Below, piece after piece: positions 1 through 8,164 of a stretch of DNA of 64,000 nt (positions within the stretch are counted from its first letter, which is position 1; every line of letters starts with the position of its first letter). Source of the stretch: Pectobacterium aquaticum (GTDB taxonomy: Bacteria; Pseudomonadota; Gammaproteobacteria; Enterobacterales; Enterobacteriaceae); NCBI RefSeq assembly GCF_003382565.3, contig NZ_CP086253.1, forward strand, positions 2,728,001 through 2,792,000, given 5' to 3'. The notes under the pieces were generated by a model. That model was not told the DNA's origin and did not search any database. It saw only the letters and a list, made by a program, of their open reading frames with translations. The position numbers and the translations under genes are program-made.

Positions 1-2
1 GG

Positions 3-1112
3 CTTTATTACGATCAGCAACGCATCCTAAAAACTGTCTCGGAATCGTCCCCCGACGATCAATGGTATTTCCAGCACAAAGCGCTATCGGATAACATGCC
101 CTACGTTGTCGATCTCCGCGTCGATCCTGAAGAACGCACGCGTCTGGACATCTTTATTAACCATAAAGTCATGGATTATGAAGACAATTTTATTGGCATT
201 ACCGGCGTGGGCATCCCAGTTGAGCGTGTTAAGCACCTGATTGAAAAATACGAACAGCGCTATAACCGGACAATCTATTTCATTGATAAAGAAGGCAACA
301 TTACGTTACATGGAGAACGCTACACGCGCACGCTGCAAATTCAAGCACAGCAAGGGCTGACTCGGATCGCGACCGCGATTTTGACTGCCCCTGGCGGCGC
401 TTATGAATATGAGTCAAATGGGAAACATATTTTCCTCAACACCCGTTTAATCCCTGAATTCGGCTGGTATTTGATGGTTGAGCAAACCAGTCACCCTAGT
501 GAGAAGCGGCTGTTCACCACGCTGCTTAAAAATCTGGGTATCAGCACATTCATCAGCATCCTCTTCCTGTTCCTGCTATGGTTGACCATTGGCGGATATC
601 AACGCCGTCTGGAACAGATGGCAACGACCGATAAATTAACAAGTCTAATGAACCGTCAGGCATTTGATTATTTATTTCACCGTCTCAGTAAGAAAAATGC
701 CTTACAGCACAAGCCACTCTCCATTATTCTGATTGATATTGATCACTTCAAAAAAATCAATGACAAGTACGGCCACAACGTTGGGGATCTGGTTTTAAAA
801 GAGGTTTCCGCCATCCTATCGGCCAATACCCGCTCCAGCGATCAATCCTGTCGTTGGGGAGGAGAAGAGTTCGTCATTTTGCTCGACGATTGCGATCTCA
901 ACGCCGCACAACAGCGCGCCGAGGCCCTGCGTCAGAGTATTGAAATCACGCATCTTCCCTACCGTGAAGGAAGAATTCAGGTGACAGCCAGCTGCGGCGT
1001 TGCTGAATATCGGGCGGGCGAAACGCTAAACATGCTGATTAACCGCGCCGATATCGCGCTCTATCAGGCAAAACAGCAAGGGCGTAATCAGGTGGTCAGT
1101 GCCGCGCAATAG
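3..1112 (+). CDS. Sensor diguanylate cyclase (5'-truncated by window edge)
   Basis: The protein should make cyclic di-GMP from two GTP at the inner membrane. The reading frame is open from the first bases of the window, so the real start lies upstream. The first ~175 visible residues look like the second half of a periplasmic Cache-type sensor domain (YFIDKEGNITLHG, GWYLMVEQT). One transmembrane helix (about 540-600) and a GGEEF domain follow. The signature RWGGEEFVILLDD (near 855-890) is intact, as is the substrate-site stretch IDIDHFKKINDKYGHNVGD, so catalytic activity is likely. No EAL domain is present. A strong hairpin terminator follows the stop. The ligand cannot be deduced. Confidence 0.9.
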   Translation, partial: LYYDQQRILKTVSESSPDDQWYFQHKALSDNMPYVVDLRVDPEERTRLDIFINHKVMDYEDNFIGITGVGIPVERVKHLIEKYEQRYNRTIYFIDKEGNITLHGERYTRTLQIQAQQGLTRIATAILTAPGGAYEYESNGKHIFLNTRLIPEFGWYLMVEQTSHPSEKRLFTTLLKNLGISTFISILFLFLLWLTIGGYQRRLEQMATTDKLTSLMNRQAFDYLFHRLSKKNALQHKPLSIILIDIDHFKKINDKYGHNVGDLVLKEVSAILSANTRSSDQSCRWGGEEFVILLDDCDLNAAQQRAEALRQSIEITHLPYREGRIQVTASCGVAEYRAGETLNMLINRADIALYQAKQQGRNQVVSAAQ

Positions 1113-1132
1113 CGCGGCATCAATAAAAAGGC

Positions 1133-1165
1133 AACGGGGAGCTTTATGTCTCCCCGTTATTTCAT
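1133..1165 (+). terminator. Rho-independent terminator after the diguanylate cyclase
   Basis: Perfect 9-bp arms AACGGGGAG / CTCCCCGTT enclose an 8-base loop and are followed by a short AT-rich tail. It lies 20 bases after the GGEEF gene stop and could also serve the convergent small membrane-peptide gene. Confidence 0.75.
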
Positions 1166-1194
1166 CATAAATCGTCAAACAGGCTTTTCAGCCA

Positions 1195-1362
1195 TTAAAT
1201 GCCATCATCTTTTGTCTGCACCCAAAACGCATGCACCAACCCAGGAAAATAACCTAACAGCGTCAGAATAATATTCAGAATAAATACCCCACCGATGCCT
1301 TTCCCCAGTAACACACCCAACGGTGGCAGAAGAATAGTCAGTACAATACGCCAAAATCCCAT
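1195..1362 (-). CDS. YqaE/Pmp3 family small membrane protein
   Basis: This is a 55-residue, very hydrophobic protein with two membrane helices. It begins MGFWRIVLTILLPPLGVLLG, and a second helix (FILNIILTLLGYFPG) leads into LVHAFWV. The PPLGV and GYFPGLVHA motifs are typical of the YqaE/Pmp3 (UPF0057) family. These small inner-membrane proteins are often stress-induced and are linked in yeast to membrane potential; no enzymatic role is known. A GGAGG ribosome binding site sits about 6 bases before the ATG. The gene is convergent to the diguanylate cyclase. Confidence 0.85.
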   Translation of the reverse strand: MGFWRIVLTILLPPLGVLLGKGIGGVFILNIILTLLGYFPGLVHAFWVQTKDDGI

Positions 1363-1531
1363 ATCAACCTCCGTAACGTGATGATTCCTTATGAAAGTAG
1401 TTCAGCACATGGGGTTTGTCAGTACGGGACGAGATGATTGAGAGTAATCTTTACTACACTCAGATCAGCATTAAATAATATCCTTTTGTTCCTATAGATA
1501 AATAAAGGCTAATTCACACTTGGCTTTTTTA

Positions 1532-2011
1532 TTACGCGAACATATTAACCTTTACGGCTTTATCCTGAAAACGAAGCAACGCATCAGCAGCGCGTTGCAG
1601 GCCTTCTGCGCTCGCCCTTTCATTACGCGATAGTGCTCCATCAATTCCTTCCTGAATTTTGGAGAACACGTTCATAGGCTGGCGCGATGAAACGGGTGCG
1701 GTGCCATCGTAAACGACTTTAGACAACGCGGTAGGGGCCATGAAACCCAACAATGATGACGATTCGTCGAGATCCATCTGTCCACTTTGGATCAGGCTAT
1801 TTACGGCTTCGGTTAACGCTTGTGGCGTCATATTCGTGAAATCGTATTTCTTAACCTGAGTAGCGGAGGTGGCAGCGTTATTTGCACTCGTTTCCTGCGT
1901 TTTTTCAGCTAAAACAGCAGCAAACGAGGCTTGATTACCAACCTGAGCCGTTGAGTTAGCGATCGAAGCACGATGCGCAAAAAGGCCATTCTCTCCAGTC
2001 TCAATTTTCAT
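1532..2011 (-). CDS. Conserved hypothetical protein
   Basis: The product has 159 residues, is Ala/Ser/Thr-rich, and has no signal peptide or membrane helix. I do not recognise a characterised family. The N-terminal ~55 residues look low-complexity and flexible, and the remainder is predicted helical (TPQALTEAVNSLIQSGQMDLDESSSLLGF, EGLQRAADALLRFQDKAV). A GGGAGGGAA purine tract lies just upstream of the ATG, so the start is well supported. It stands alone between the Pmp3-like gene and the LprI-like gene. This could be a secreted or surface-structure-associated protein, but nothing in the sequence proves it. Confidence 0.7.
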   Translation of the reverse strand: MKIETGENGLFAHRASIANSTAQVGNQASFAAVLAEKTQETSANNAATSATQVKKYDFTNMTPQALTEAVNSLIQSGQMDLDESSSLLGFMAPTALSKVVYDGTAPVSSRQPMNVFSKIQEGIDGALSRNERASAEGLQRAADALLRFQDKAVKVNMFA

Positions 2012-2253
2012 ATTCTTCCCTCCCAGTCGTTATGAATATGCACTGCATCCAAGCAAACGATATGTCAGCGCCTTCAGTATAGGATTCTCGATGAAAATGT
2101 CCCTATTTGATTGGAGGAATAGCGCCGTAAACGTCAACTTGCTCACATGTTCAGCGACATAAAAACGCCCTCCTCGCTCAGTTTATGTGTACCTGAACGC
2201 ATGGCTGGTATAATAAATACTCATACCTAGCGCCAACTTACAGAGGATCAATC

Positions 2254-2640
2254 ATGAAAAAGCGAGCCATTGCTCTTTTTGCTCTACAGCCCATCACGCA
2301 AGCCGCCGCCACAGATTGTGGCAACGCCAACACGCAGTTGGAGATGAACCAGTGTGCTGCTGATGAATATAAAAAAGTGGATGGCGAGCTTAATCGGCTG
2401 TATCAGGATGTCGTAAAACGCCTGGTGATTGAAGAACACAAGGCGTTGCTCAAGTCAGCGCAGAGAAAATGGATCGCGTACCGCAACGCTGACTGTGAGT
2501 TTCAGACCTTCCCGACAACCGGAGGCTCGGTGCATGGCATGGTGTATTCCCAGTGCCTGACGCAGAAAACCGCCGAGCGCGTAGAAGAATTCAAAAGCAT
2601 GCTACGTTGTGAAGAAGGGGATTTAAGCTGTCCGCTTTAA
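2254..2640 (+). CDS. Lysozyme inhibitor LprI-like (DUF1311) periplasmic protein
   Basis: The 128-residue protein has a short N-terminal export signal (MKKRAIALFALQPITQAAA) followed by a DUF1311/LprI-N domain. That domain is recognisable by DCGNANTQLEMNQCAADEYKKVDGELNRLYQ and by RKWIAYRNADCEF. Six cysteines after the signal suggest disulfides in the periplasm. Family members include lysozyme inhibitors, but most are uncharacterised, so inhibitory activity is inferred only from the family name. The start is supported by a GAGG motif 7 bases upstream. It is a single-gene unit on the chromosomal side of the tRNA. Confidence 0.8.
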   Translation: MKKRAIALFALQPITQAAATDCGNANTQLEMNQCAADEYKKVDGELNRLYQDVVKRLVIEEHKALLKSAQRKWIAYRNADCEFQTFPTTGGSVHGMVYSQCLTQKTAERVEEFKSMLRCEEGDLSCPL

Positions 2641-2879
2641 GCCACTGCCAAGTGTGGAAAGCGTCACAGACTCAATGCGGGGTAAGTGTTTGAATAGCGG
2701 TGGAGAGACGGGGCGATTTGCCCCCCGGTAGCGTTGCTCTACTCCCGTTTTCGAGACGGATTCGGTCAGTCGCTCCAGCATCTCTCTGTTAGCAGTTGCC
2801 ATGATGCCTACTTTTACGGCATGTTAACAGCACCCGCCCTCGCCTTTAAATTCAAGTGACGACTGAACGAGCAATAACA

Positions 2880-3677
2880 ATGATTAAATGGCCGTGGAAA
2901 AACACTCAACCTCAGGTGCAGACGCTTGAACACTGGCACGCTGCCATTTCTATCCCGCTTCTCGCGCCGTTGAGCGATGAAGAGCGCCAGCAGTTGGTCG
3001 CTCTTGCCGATCAGTTTCTGAAGCAAAAGCGCCTGATTCCGTTGCAGGAGTTGGTGTTGACGGACATCATGCGGCAGCGCATCGCCCTGCTGTTTTCCCT
3101 GCCAGTGCTGTCGCTGGGAATGGATGCGCTGGATGGCTTCCATGAAGTTCTGATTTACCCCGGCCCGTTTATTGTTGAAGAAGAGTGGCAGGATGACATC
3201 GGGCTCGTGCATAAGGGGAAAATGGTGCAATCCGGCCAAAGCTGGGATCAGGGACCGATTGTCCTCAACTGGCAGGAAGTGCAGGATTCCTTCGACCTCT
3301 CCGGGTTCAACCTCATCATTCATGAAGTCGCGCACAAGCTGGACATCCGCAGCAGCGGCGAAGCGACGGGCGTCCCCCTTATCCCTCTGCGCGAGATTGC
3401 TGCGTGGGAACAGCATCTACACGGCGCGATGGATGCCATGCAGGAAGAAATCGATCTGGTGGGCGAAGATGCCGCCAGCATGGATCCCTACGCCGTCCAC
3501 GATCCGGCAGAGTGCTTTGCGGTGCTCTCGGAATACTTCTTCAGCGCCCCCGAACTTCTCGACGCGCGTTTCTCCGAGCTGTACCGCTGCTTCCAAAAGT
3601 TCTATCAGCAAGATCCGCTCACCCGTCTAAAAAACTGGCAAAGCAGTACCCATTACCGTGCTCCATCCATTTACTAA
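2880..3677 (+). CDS. mtfA: MtfA zinc peptidase, Mlc (DgsA) anti-repressor
   Basis: MtfA binds and inactivates the glucose repressor Mlc, raising ptsG expression, and has zinc-dependent aminopeptidase activity. The protein (265 residues from this start) begins MIKWPWK as in E. coli MtfA. It has the zinc-binding HEVAHKLD helix (near residues 148-155) and the conserved DPAECFAVLSEYFFSAPELL stretch carrying the third ligand. An in-frame start 24 bases earlier exists, but the MIKWPWK start matches the family. It directly precedes tRNA-Asn, the integration site of the mobile element. Confidence 0.93.
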   Translation: MIKWPWKNTQPQVQTLEHWHAAISIPLLAPLSDEERQQLVALADQFLKQKRLIPLQELVLTDIMRQRIALLFSLPVLSLGMDALDGFHEVLIYPGPFIVEEEWQDDIGLVHKGKMVQSGQSWDQGPIVLNWQEVQDSFDLSGFNLIIHEVAHKLDIRSSGEATGVPLIPLREIAAWEQHLHGAMDAMQEEIDLVGEDAASMDPYAVHDPAECFAVLSEYFFSAPELLDARFSELYRCFQKFYQQDPLTRLKNWQSSTHYRAPSIY

Positions 3678-3740
3678 CCGATAAAAAAACAGCGAATTGT
3701 ACACAGCCTAAACAGTCAGACGATAAAGCTGATTTTGCCG

Positions 3741-3769
3741 TTGACAGTACCGCGGGTGGCGGATATCAT
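3741..3769 (+). promoter_or_regulatory. Sigma-70 promoter of tRNA-Asn
   Basis: A consensus -35 TTGACA (3741-3746) and a -10 TATCAT (3764-3769) are separated by 17 bases. A GC-rich GCGCCCCG discriminator follows, as is typical of stringently controlled stable-RNA promoters. The tRNA begins 18 bases after the -10. Confidence 0.85.
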
Positions 3770-3787
3770 GCGCCCCGTTCACACGAT

Positions 3788-3863
3788 TCCTCTGTAGTTC
3801 AGTCGGTAGAACGGCGGACTGTTAATCCGTATGTCACTGGTTCGAGTCCAGTCAGAGGAGCCA
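3788..3863 (+). tRNA. tRNA-Asn (GTT)
   Basis: This is a 76-nt tRNA with encoded CCA. The acceptor stem TCCTCTG pairs with CAGAGGA, the anticodon GTT is at 3821-3823, and the T-loop TTCGAGT is present. Its 3' end provides the integration site of the mobile element, which preserves an intact tRNA. Confidence 0.97.
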
Positions 3864-3864
3864 A
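3848..3864 (+). other. attL core of the integrative element
   Basis: The sequence CCAGTCAGAGGAGCCAA at the tRNA-Asn 3' end is the 17-bp core known from Yersinia HPI-type elements at asn tRNA loci. It lies immediately before a tyrosine integrase gene pointing into the element. I found no second copy in the window, so attR should lie to the right of 64000. Confidence 0.8.
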
Positions 3865-4024
3865 ATTCCTGTTTTCATGCCGCTTTGCGAATCCCTATGT
3901 GATTCTGATTCAATAAGTTAGCATGAAAAGTCTTCCCGATGCATTTTCAGTTTTCTCTCCGCATCGGGAGAATTTGGTGGTCAGATTTGGGGTCAAGTTG
4001 GTTCGATGACGGAGTGACCCCCAA

Positions 4025-5293
4025 ATGTCTCTTAACGACTCAAAAATCCGCAACTTAAAACCATCCGCTAAACCCTTCAAAGTTTCTGATTCTCATGGTC
4101 TGTATCTGCTGGTTAATCCAGGCGGTTCACGTCTCTGGTATCTCAAATATCGCATCAATAGAAAAGAATCACGCCTCGGTTTAGGTGCCTATCCTAATGT
4201 TTCTCTGGCTGATGCTCGTCAACAGCGTGACGGTATCCGTAAATTGCTGGCGCAGAATATCAATCCAGCTCAACAGCGCTCTGCTGAAAGAACCACTTCC
4301 TCACCAGAGGAAACCTTCAAATCAGTGGCACTAAGCTGGCATAAAAGCAACAGAGCATGGTCAGAGAACCATGCCGCCCGTCTGCTTGCCAGCATGAATA
4401 ACCATATCTTCCCTATAATTGGACACCTGCCGGTCACAGAACTGAAAACTCGCCACTTCATCGACCTGCTGAAAGGGATTGAGAAAAAAGGTCTGCTGGA
4501 AGTGGCAGCGCGTACCCGGCAGCATATGTGCAACATCATGCGTCATGCCGTGCATAAAGAGTTGATAGAACATAATCCGGCGGCCAATCTGGACGGTATT
4601 ATCGCCCCGCCCGTTAAACGCCACTACCCTGCCCTTCCGCTGGAGAAACTACCGGAACTGTTAGCCCGCATTGAGGACTACAAGCAAGGACGAGAATTAA
4701 CCCGCATGGCAGTCTCACTCACCCTGCACCTTTTCATCCGCTCCAGCGAATTGCGCTTCGCCCGCTGGTCTGAGATTGATTTCAGAAACCACATCTGGAC
4801 GATTCCCGCCACCCGCGAAGCCATCCCCGGCGTGCGTTATTCCGGGCGTGGCGCGAAAATGCGCACGCCGCATATCGTTCCCCTCTCCCGTCAGGCCCTC
4901 GCTATTCTGAGACAGATACAGGAAATATCCGGGCATCAGGTGCTGGTATTCCCCGGTGATCACAATCCGTATAAGCCGATGTGTGAAAACACAGTCAACA
5001 AGGCACTGCGACTGATGGGTTATGACACGAAAGATGAAATCTGCGGTCATGGATTCCGGGCAATGGCCTGTAGCGCGCTGATGGAATCCGGCCTGTGGTC
5101 ACAGGATGCGGTTGAGCGCCAGATGAGCCATCAGGAGCGCAACAGCGTGCGGGCGGCGTACATCCATAAAGCAGAATATCTCGATGCCCGACAAGCGATG
5201 ATGCAATGGTGGTCGGATTATCTGGATATGTGCCGGAAAGCGTATGCCCCACCTTATATTTGTGGGAAGGAAATCAGTTGCACAATGGGATAA
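4025..5293 (+). CDS. int: P4-type tyrosine integrase of HPI/ICEKp1 family
   Basis: This site-specific recombinase integrates and excises the element at tRNA-Asn. The 422-residue protein has the N-terminal DUF4102 arm-binding domain (KIRNLKPSAKPFKVSDSHGLYL), a SAM-like core-binding domain and a catalytic domain. Catalytic residues are visible: Arg in FIRSSELRFARW, the HGFRAMA box (HxxR), His in MSHQERN and Tyr in AAYIHKAEYLD. It closely resembles, from memory, the Yersinia HPI integrase. A GGAG site lies 10 bases before the ATG. It sits 160 bases after the tRNA and is followed by a hairpin terminator. Confidence 0.95.
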   Translation: MSLNDSKIRNLKPSAKPFKVSDSHGLYLLVNPGGSRLWYLKYRINRKESRLGLGAYPNVSLADARQQRDGIRKLLAQNINPAQQRSAERTTSSPEETFKSVALSWHKSNRAWSENHAARLLASMNNHIFPIIGHLPVTELKTRHFIDLLKGIEKKGLLEVAARTRQHMCNIMRHAVHKELIEHNPAANLDGIIAPPVKRHYPALPLEKLPELLARIEDYKQGRELTRMAVSLTLHLFIRSSELRFARWSEIDFRNHIWTIPATREAIPGVRYSGRGAKMRTPHIVPLSRQALAILRQIQEISGHQVLVFPGDHNPYKPMCENTVNKALRLMGYDTKDEICGHGFRAMACSALMESGLWSQDAVERQMSHQERNSVRAAYIHKAEYLDARQAMMQWWSDYLDMCRKAYAPPYICGKEISCTMG

Positions 5294-5315
5294 CCCCTCT
5301 GACAAAATAAACCAC

Positions 5316-5353
5316 AAAAATAGCCGTATCAGTCTGTACTGGTACGGCATTTT
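5316..5353 (+). terminator. Terminator after integrase
   Basis: The arms GCCGTA / TACGGC are extended inside by CAGT/ACTG and flanked by A-rich and TTTT tails. The position is about 25 bases after the integrase stop, and the hairpin could act in both directions. Confidence 0.65.
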
Positions 5354-5447
5354 CTGGCTTCAATTCGGAGAAATTGTTAAGCCATTTTAAATGACTCTGA
5401 GGTGTCTGTTAAACCTGTGGCGATTCAGGGTCAACATCACTTCAGCT

Positions 5448-5948
5448 CTATTTTGAGAGTAAGGGGGCAGGCCCCCTTTCAAGGTGGGGGGTTAATACAA
5501 TATAGCTGCGTGTTCCAGTAAAACCGTCAATTGAATGAATCACTTCCAGCAGGGCTTCAAGTGACTGAGTATTCTGGGTTCTGACTTTTAGCAGCATGGC
5601 ACTATCACCTGCGACGGTGTGAATTTCCTCTACATCGGAAAGCGACTTTAAAGAGAGTATTGAGCGCGTTACAGCCCAACTCGATGTATCGACATGGATG
5701 AATGCCAGCAGCGGGCGCCCGATTTTGTTGCTGTCCAGCCTGGCCACTGTCCCTGTAATCACCCCTTCACTCTTAAGCCGTTTGACCCGCTCATGTACCG
5801 CCGGTGCTGAAAGGTGCAGTTGACGCCCAAGTTCCGAATAGCTTAGTGAGGCGTCTTCAGCCAGGATGGCTAATAATGTTCGGTCCTTCGCATCCAGTTT
5901 CGGCTGTTGAATCAGTTTTGTCTGAACGACATTCACATCTTTATCCAT
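5448..5948 (-). CDS. Lrp/AsnC family transcriptional regulator
   Basis: The 166-residue protein has an N-terminal winged HTH (LDAKDRTLLAILAEDASLSYSELGRQLHLSAPAVHERVKRL) and a C-terminal RAM/AsnC ligand-sensing domain (HTVAGDSAMLLKVRTQNTQSLEALL). Such proteins sense amino acids and form octamers. It is transcribed divergently from a LysE-type exporter, separated by 233 bases. This arrangement is common for regulator and exporter pairs, so control of that exporter in response to an amino acid is a reasonable inference. The effector is unknown. Confidence 0.9.
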   Translation of the reverse strand: MDKDVNVVQTKLIQQPKLDAKDRTLLAILAEDASLSYSELGRQLHLSAPAVHERVKRLKSEGVITGTVARLDSNKIGRPLLAFIHVDTSSWAVTRSILSLKSLSDVEEIHTVAGDSAMLLKVRTQNTQSLEALLEVIHSIDGFTGTRSYIVLTPHLERGPAPLLSK

Positions 5949-6181
5949 CTCAAAAAAACCTGTTGATAGACTAATTTTATAAGGTAATTATGAGAATACT
6001 TCTTATGAAATTCAAAAAAAAGTCATATGCAAAAGATTTATTTAGTTCCTCTGTTCCGGTCCTGTGTTGAGACAAACAGAATTAAAAACTCACTCTGCTT
6101 CAAATCAGGGTCAATAAAACGGAAAACGCCCGAGATTTTTGGCGACGACAAGGAAGAAATGCAACAACAGGACTGGAGTAG

Positions 6182-6784
6182 ATGAGTATCACAGCACAGC
6201 AGTTAAGCTCCTTTCTGGTTCTGGCGATCGTTATGTCCGTCACCCCGGGACCAAACAACCTCATGGTCCTTTTTTCCAGCGTCCGCTTTGGAGCGCGTAA
6301 AACACTGGGTCACATCTCTGGCGCAAGTGCCGGAAGTGCACTCATGCTACTTTTAGTCGGCTTGGGACTGCATGAAATATTTACTTTATTCCCTTATATC
6401 CAGGTGTTCATGAAGTATAGCGGCGCAGCCTATATTCTTTATTTGTCCTGGAAGATTTTGGGAAGCACCGGTGAAATCAGGTCGGCAGACACATCACATC
6501 CAATGAGTTTTATCGGAGCCGCTTTTTTCCAGCTCATCAACCCGAAATCCTGGATTATGGCAAGTGTGGCAATATCCACATGTCTGCCCAGCGTGTTTTC
6601 ATTCGAGGATATAGCGCTATACACCGTTCTTTTTGCTGCCGTGAGTTTCCCCTGTGTTGGGATCTGGGCCTGGTTTGGTGCAATGATCAAACACTACCTT
6701 ACGGATGCGCGGTTAGTCAGGCGCTTCAACCAAAGTTGCGCAGGCATACTCGCTCTTTCTGCTTTGTCCATGACGCTGTTTTAA
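6182..6784 (+). CDS. LysE/RhtB family amino-acid exporter
   Basis: This 200-residue inner-membrane protein has about six hydrophobic segments. The family signature SVTPGPNNLMVLFSSVRFG sits near residue 20-38, and a second conserved stretch NPKSWIMA is near residue 120. LysE/RhtB proteins export amino acids such as lysine, homoserine or threonine. The divergent Lrp-type gene is its likely regulator. A GGAG site lies just upstream of the ATG. The substrate cannot be deduced. Confidence 0.88.
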   Translation: MSITAQQLSSFLVLAIVMSVTPGPNNLMVLFSSVRFGARKTLGHISGASAGSALMLLLVGLGLHEIFTLFPYIQVFMKYSGAAYILYLSWKILGSTGEIRSADTSHPMSFIGAAFFQLINPKSWIMASVAISTCLPSVFSFEDIALYTVLFAAVSFPCVGIWAWFGAMIKHYLTDARLVRRFNQSCAGILALSALSMTLF

Positions 6785-6841
6785 CCGTCATAAGACAGTA
6801 CCAGAACCACCAGATGATGAGAGGACCCTCTGCAAAACGAT

Positions 6842-7219
6842 ATGATGATCGGCGTTGGGCCCACCGGCAATTCATAAAGCAGTCTGCCATTCCCGATCCC
6901 GGCAGGAACCACTGGTGCAACTTACACTAACCCGCAGGGTATCAACCTGGCACCCTGCACCTACCGTGGTTTCTGCGGTTTTTACGGCTGTGGTAACTTC
7001 TCGAAATCTTCCCCGAATATCTGCGTGGTCCCGGCATTGATGGACCGAACCAACTTTATCCTGCTGACTGAATGTACCGCGTTGTATATCGATAAGGCCG
7101 AGGATGGCAAAACCGTAAGGTGTGTAACCTTCCTCGACTCTGATGGTAATACCGGCTTCCAGCCTGCCGATACCAGGACTGTTGCTGAGGCACGTAAGAA
7201 GCTTAACGTCGCCCACTGA
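6842..7219 (+). pseudogene. Remnant of a GMC-family flavin oxidoreductase
   Basis: Only an internal fragment survives, in frame from 6878 to 7219. It shows YTNPQGINLAPC, the Cys-rich GFCGFYGCGNFSKSSPN motif and VVPALMDRTNFILLTEC. These are diagnostic of GMC oxidoreductases related to the flavoprotein subunit of gluconate 2-dehydrogenase. A short upstream piece in the same frame (IGVGPTG, after an ATG at 6842) resembles the N-terminal FAD-binding glycine motif but ends in a stop at 6875. A full-length relative would have over 500 residues, so most of the gene is deleted. A perfect hairpin terminator follows. The family is clear; the original substrate is not. Confidence 0.7.
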
Positions 7220-7243
7220 CTAAGAGATAAAATAATAAGTAAC

Positions 7244-7281
7244 ACTCCACAAGTTTATTAACATACTTGTGGAGTTTTTTT
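7244..7281 (+). terminator. Rho-independent terminator
   Basis: Perfect 11-bp arms ACTCCACAAGT / ACTTGTGGAGT enclose a 10-base loop and are followed by a run of seven T. It sits between the GMC remnant and the convergent SDR gene, so it may terminate both. Confidence 0.88.
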
Positions 7282-7293
7282 AGATCTAAACAC

Positions 7294-8049
7294 TCAGTCT
7301 GCAGCCTTCCATTCAGAAAGCATTTTAAGGGCGCTGTCGTAGTGACCCGTCGCCCCGGCTGTACGTAAAAATTTGGCGCGCTCAACGATGATTTCATCAG
7401 GCGCCGGGTCTGCATGCAAAAGGTCGAGCGTCTCAGTCAGGAAGTCATCCAGCGGCATGGCATGCTCGTCATTTCCCTGTCCGAACAACGAGGTACGCAC
7501 GCCAGGGGGCGCCAGCTCAATCACGCGCACGGGCGTGTCGGCGAGCTGAACACGCAAGCTTTCAGTGAATGAATGAACCGCAGCTTTTGTGGCGCTATAG
7601 GTCATGGCAATAGGGAACGGAACAAACGCCAGTGCGGAACTGACATTAATGATGACACTGTCATTCTTTTGAACCAGCTGCGGTAAGAACGCATAAGTCA
7701 TACGAATGGTCCCCAGAAGGTTGATCTCAACGGTCTGTTGCGCAATCTTCACTGCATCCTGATCCAAAACATTTTCGCTCAACATAATACCGGCGTTGTT
7801 GATGACAACATTCAGGTCGGGGTAACGCACTGCCGCGAGTTCGCTCGCCCGGGTAATGGATCCGGCATCAGCAATATCGAGTTCAATGGCCTCGATGCCG
7901 GGATAGTCGTTTATGATTTGATCAAGTAAAGCCTTGCGACGGCCAGCGACAATGACCTTATTGCCTGCTTCATGAAAACGTACCGCAAGGCCCAGCCCTA
8001 TCCCCGAGGTTGAACCCGTGATGAGGATCGTATTACCTGAAACTTTCAT
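7294..8049 (-). CDS. SDR family oxidoreductase (DltE-like)
   Basis: The 251-residue short-chain dehydrogenase has the cofactor motif TGSTSGIGLGLA near residue 9-20, NNAG near 80 and the catalytic Ser plus YSATK (Tyr-x-x-x-Lys). It is cytosolic and NAD(P)-dependent, with unknown substrate. The start at 8049 has a GGAG site; upstream in-frame codons would run through the operator region. It is divergent from a TetR gene across two palindromes, so it is probably repressed by that regulator and induced by its ligand. Its C-terminal half resembles the DltE subgroup, but a role in teichoic acid is not expected here. Confidence 0.88.
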   Translation of the reverse strand: MKVSGNTILITGSTSGIGLGLAVRFHEAGNKVIVAGRRKALLDQIINDYPGIEAIELDIADAGSITRASELAAVRYPDLNVVINNAGIMLSENVLDQDAVKIAQQTVEINLLGTIRMTYAFLPQLVQKNDSVIINVSSALAFVPFPIAMTYSATKAAVHSFTESLRVQLADTPVRVIELAPPGVRTSLFGQGNDEHAMPLDDFLTETLDLLHADPAPDEIIVERAKFLRTAGATGHYDSALKMLSEWKAAD

Positions 8050-8085
8050 ATGTTTCTCCGGATTGATGAAAAAGGTAGAATGACA

Positions 8086-8104
8086 AACGGACAACTATCC
8101 GCTT
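8086..8104. promoter_or_regulatory. TetR operator 1 (imperfect palindrome)
   Basis: AACGGACAACTATCCG is followed by CTT. It matches operator 2 except in the right arm (ATCCGCTT instead of GTCCGTT). It lies 28 bases from operator 2, close to the SDR start. Confidence 0.6.
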
Positions 8105-8111
8105 GGAAAAT

Positions 8112-8133
8112 TTAACGGACAACTGTCCGTTAA
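8112..8133. promoter_or_regulatory. TetR operator 2 (22-bp palindrome)
   Basis: TTAACGGAC-AACT-GTCCGTTAA has perfect 9-bp arms in the SDR/TetR intergenic region. It is the likely binding site of the divergent TetR-family regulator. Confidence 0.7.
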
Positions 8134-8164
8134 GCAAGTTTTAATATTGTGGACAGGAGGACTG

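Noticed and set aside
3404..3916. Open frame of 170 residues overlapping mtfA and tRNA-Asn
   Set aside because: Runs through the tRNA gene and out of frame with mtfA; no domain.
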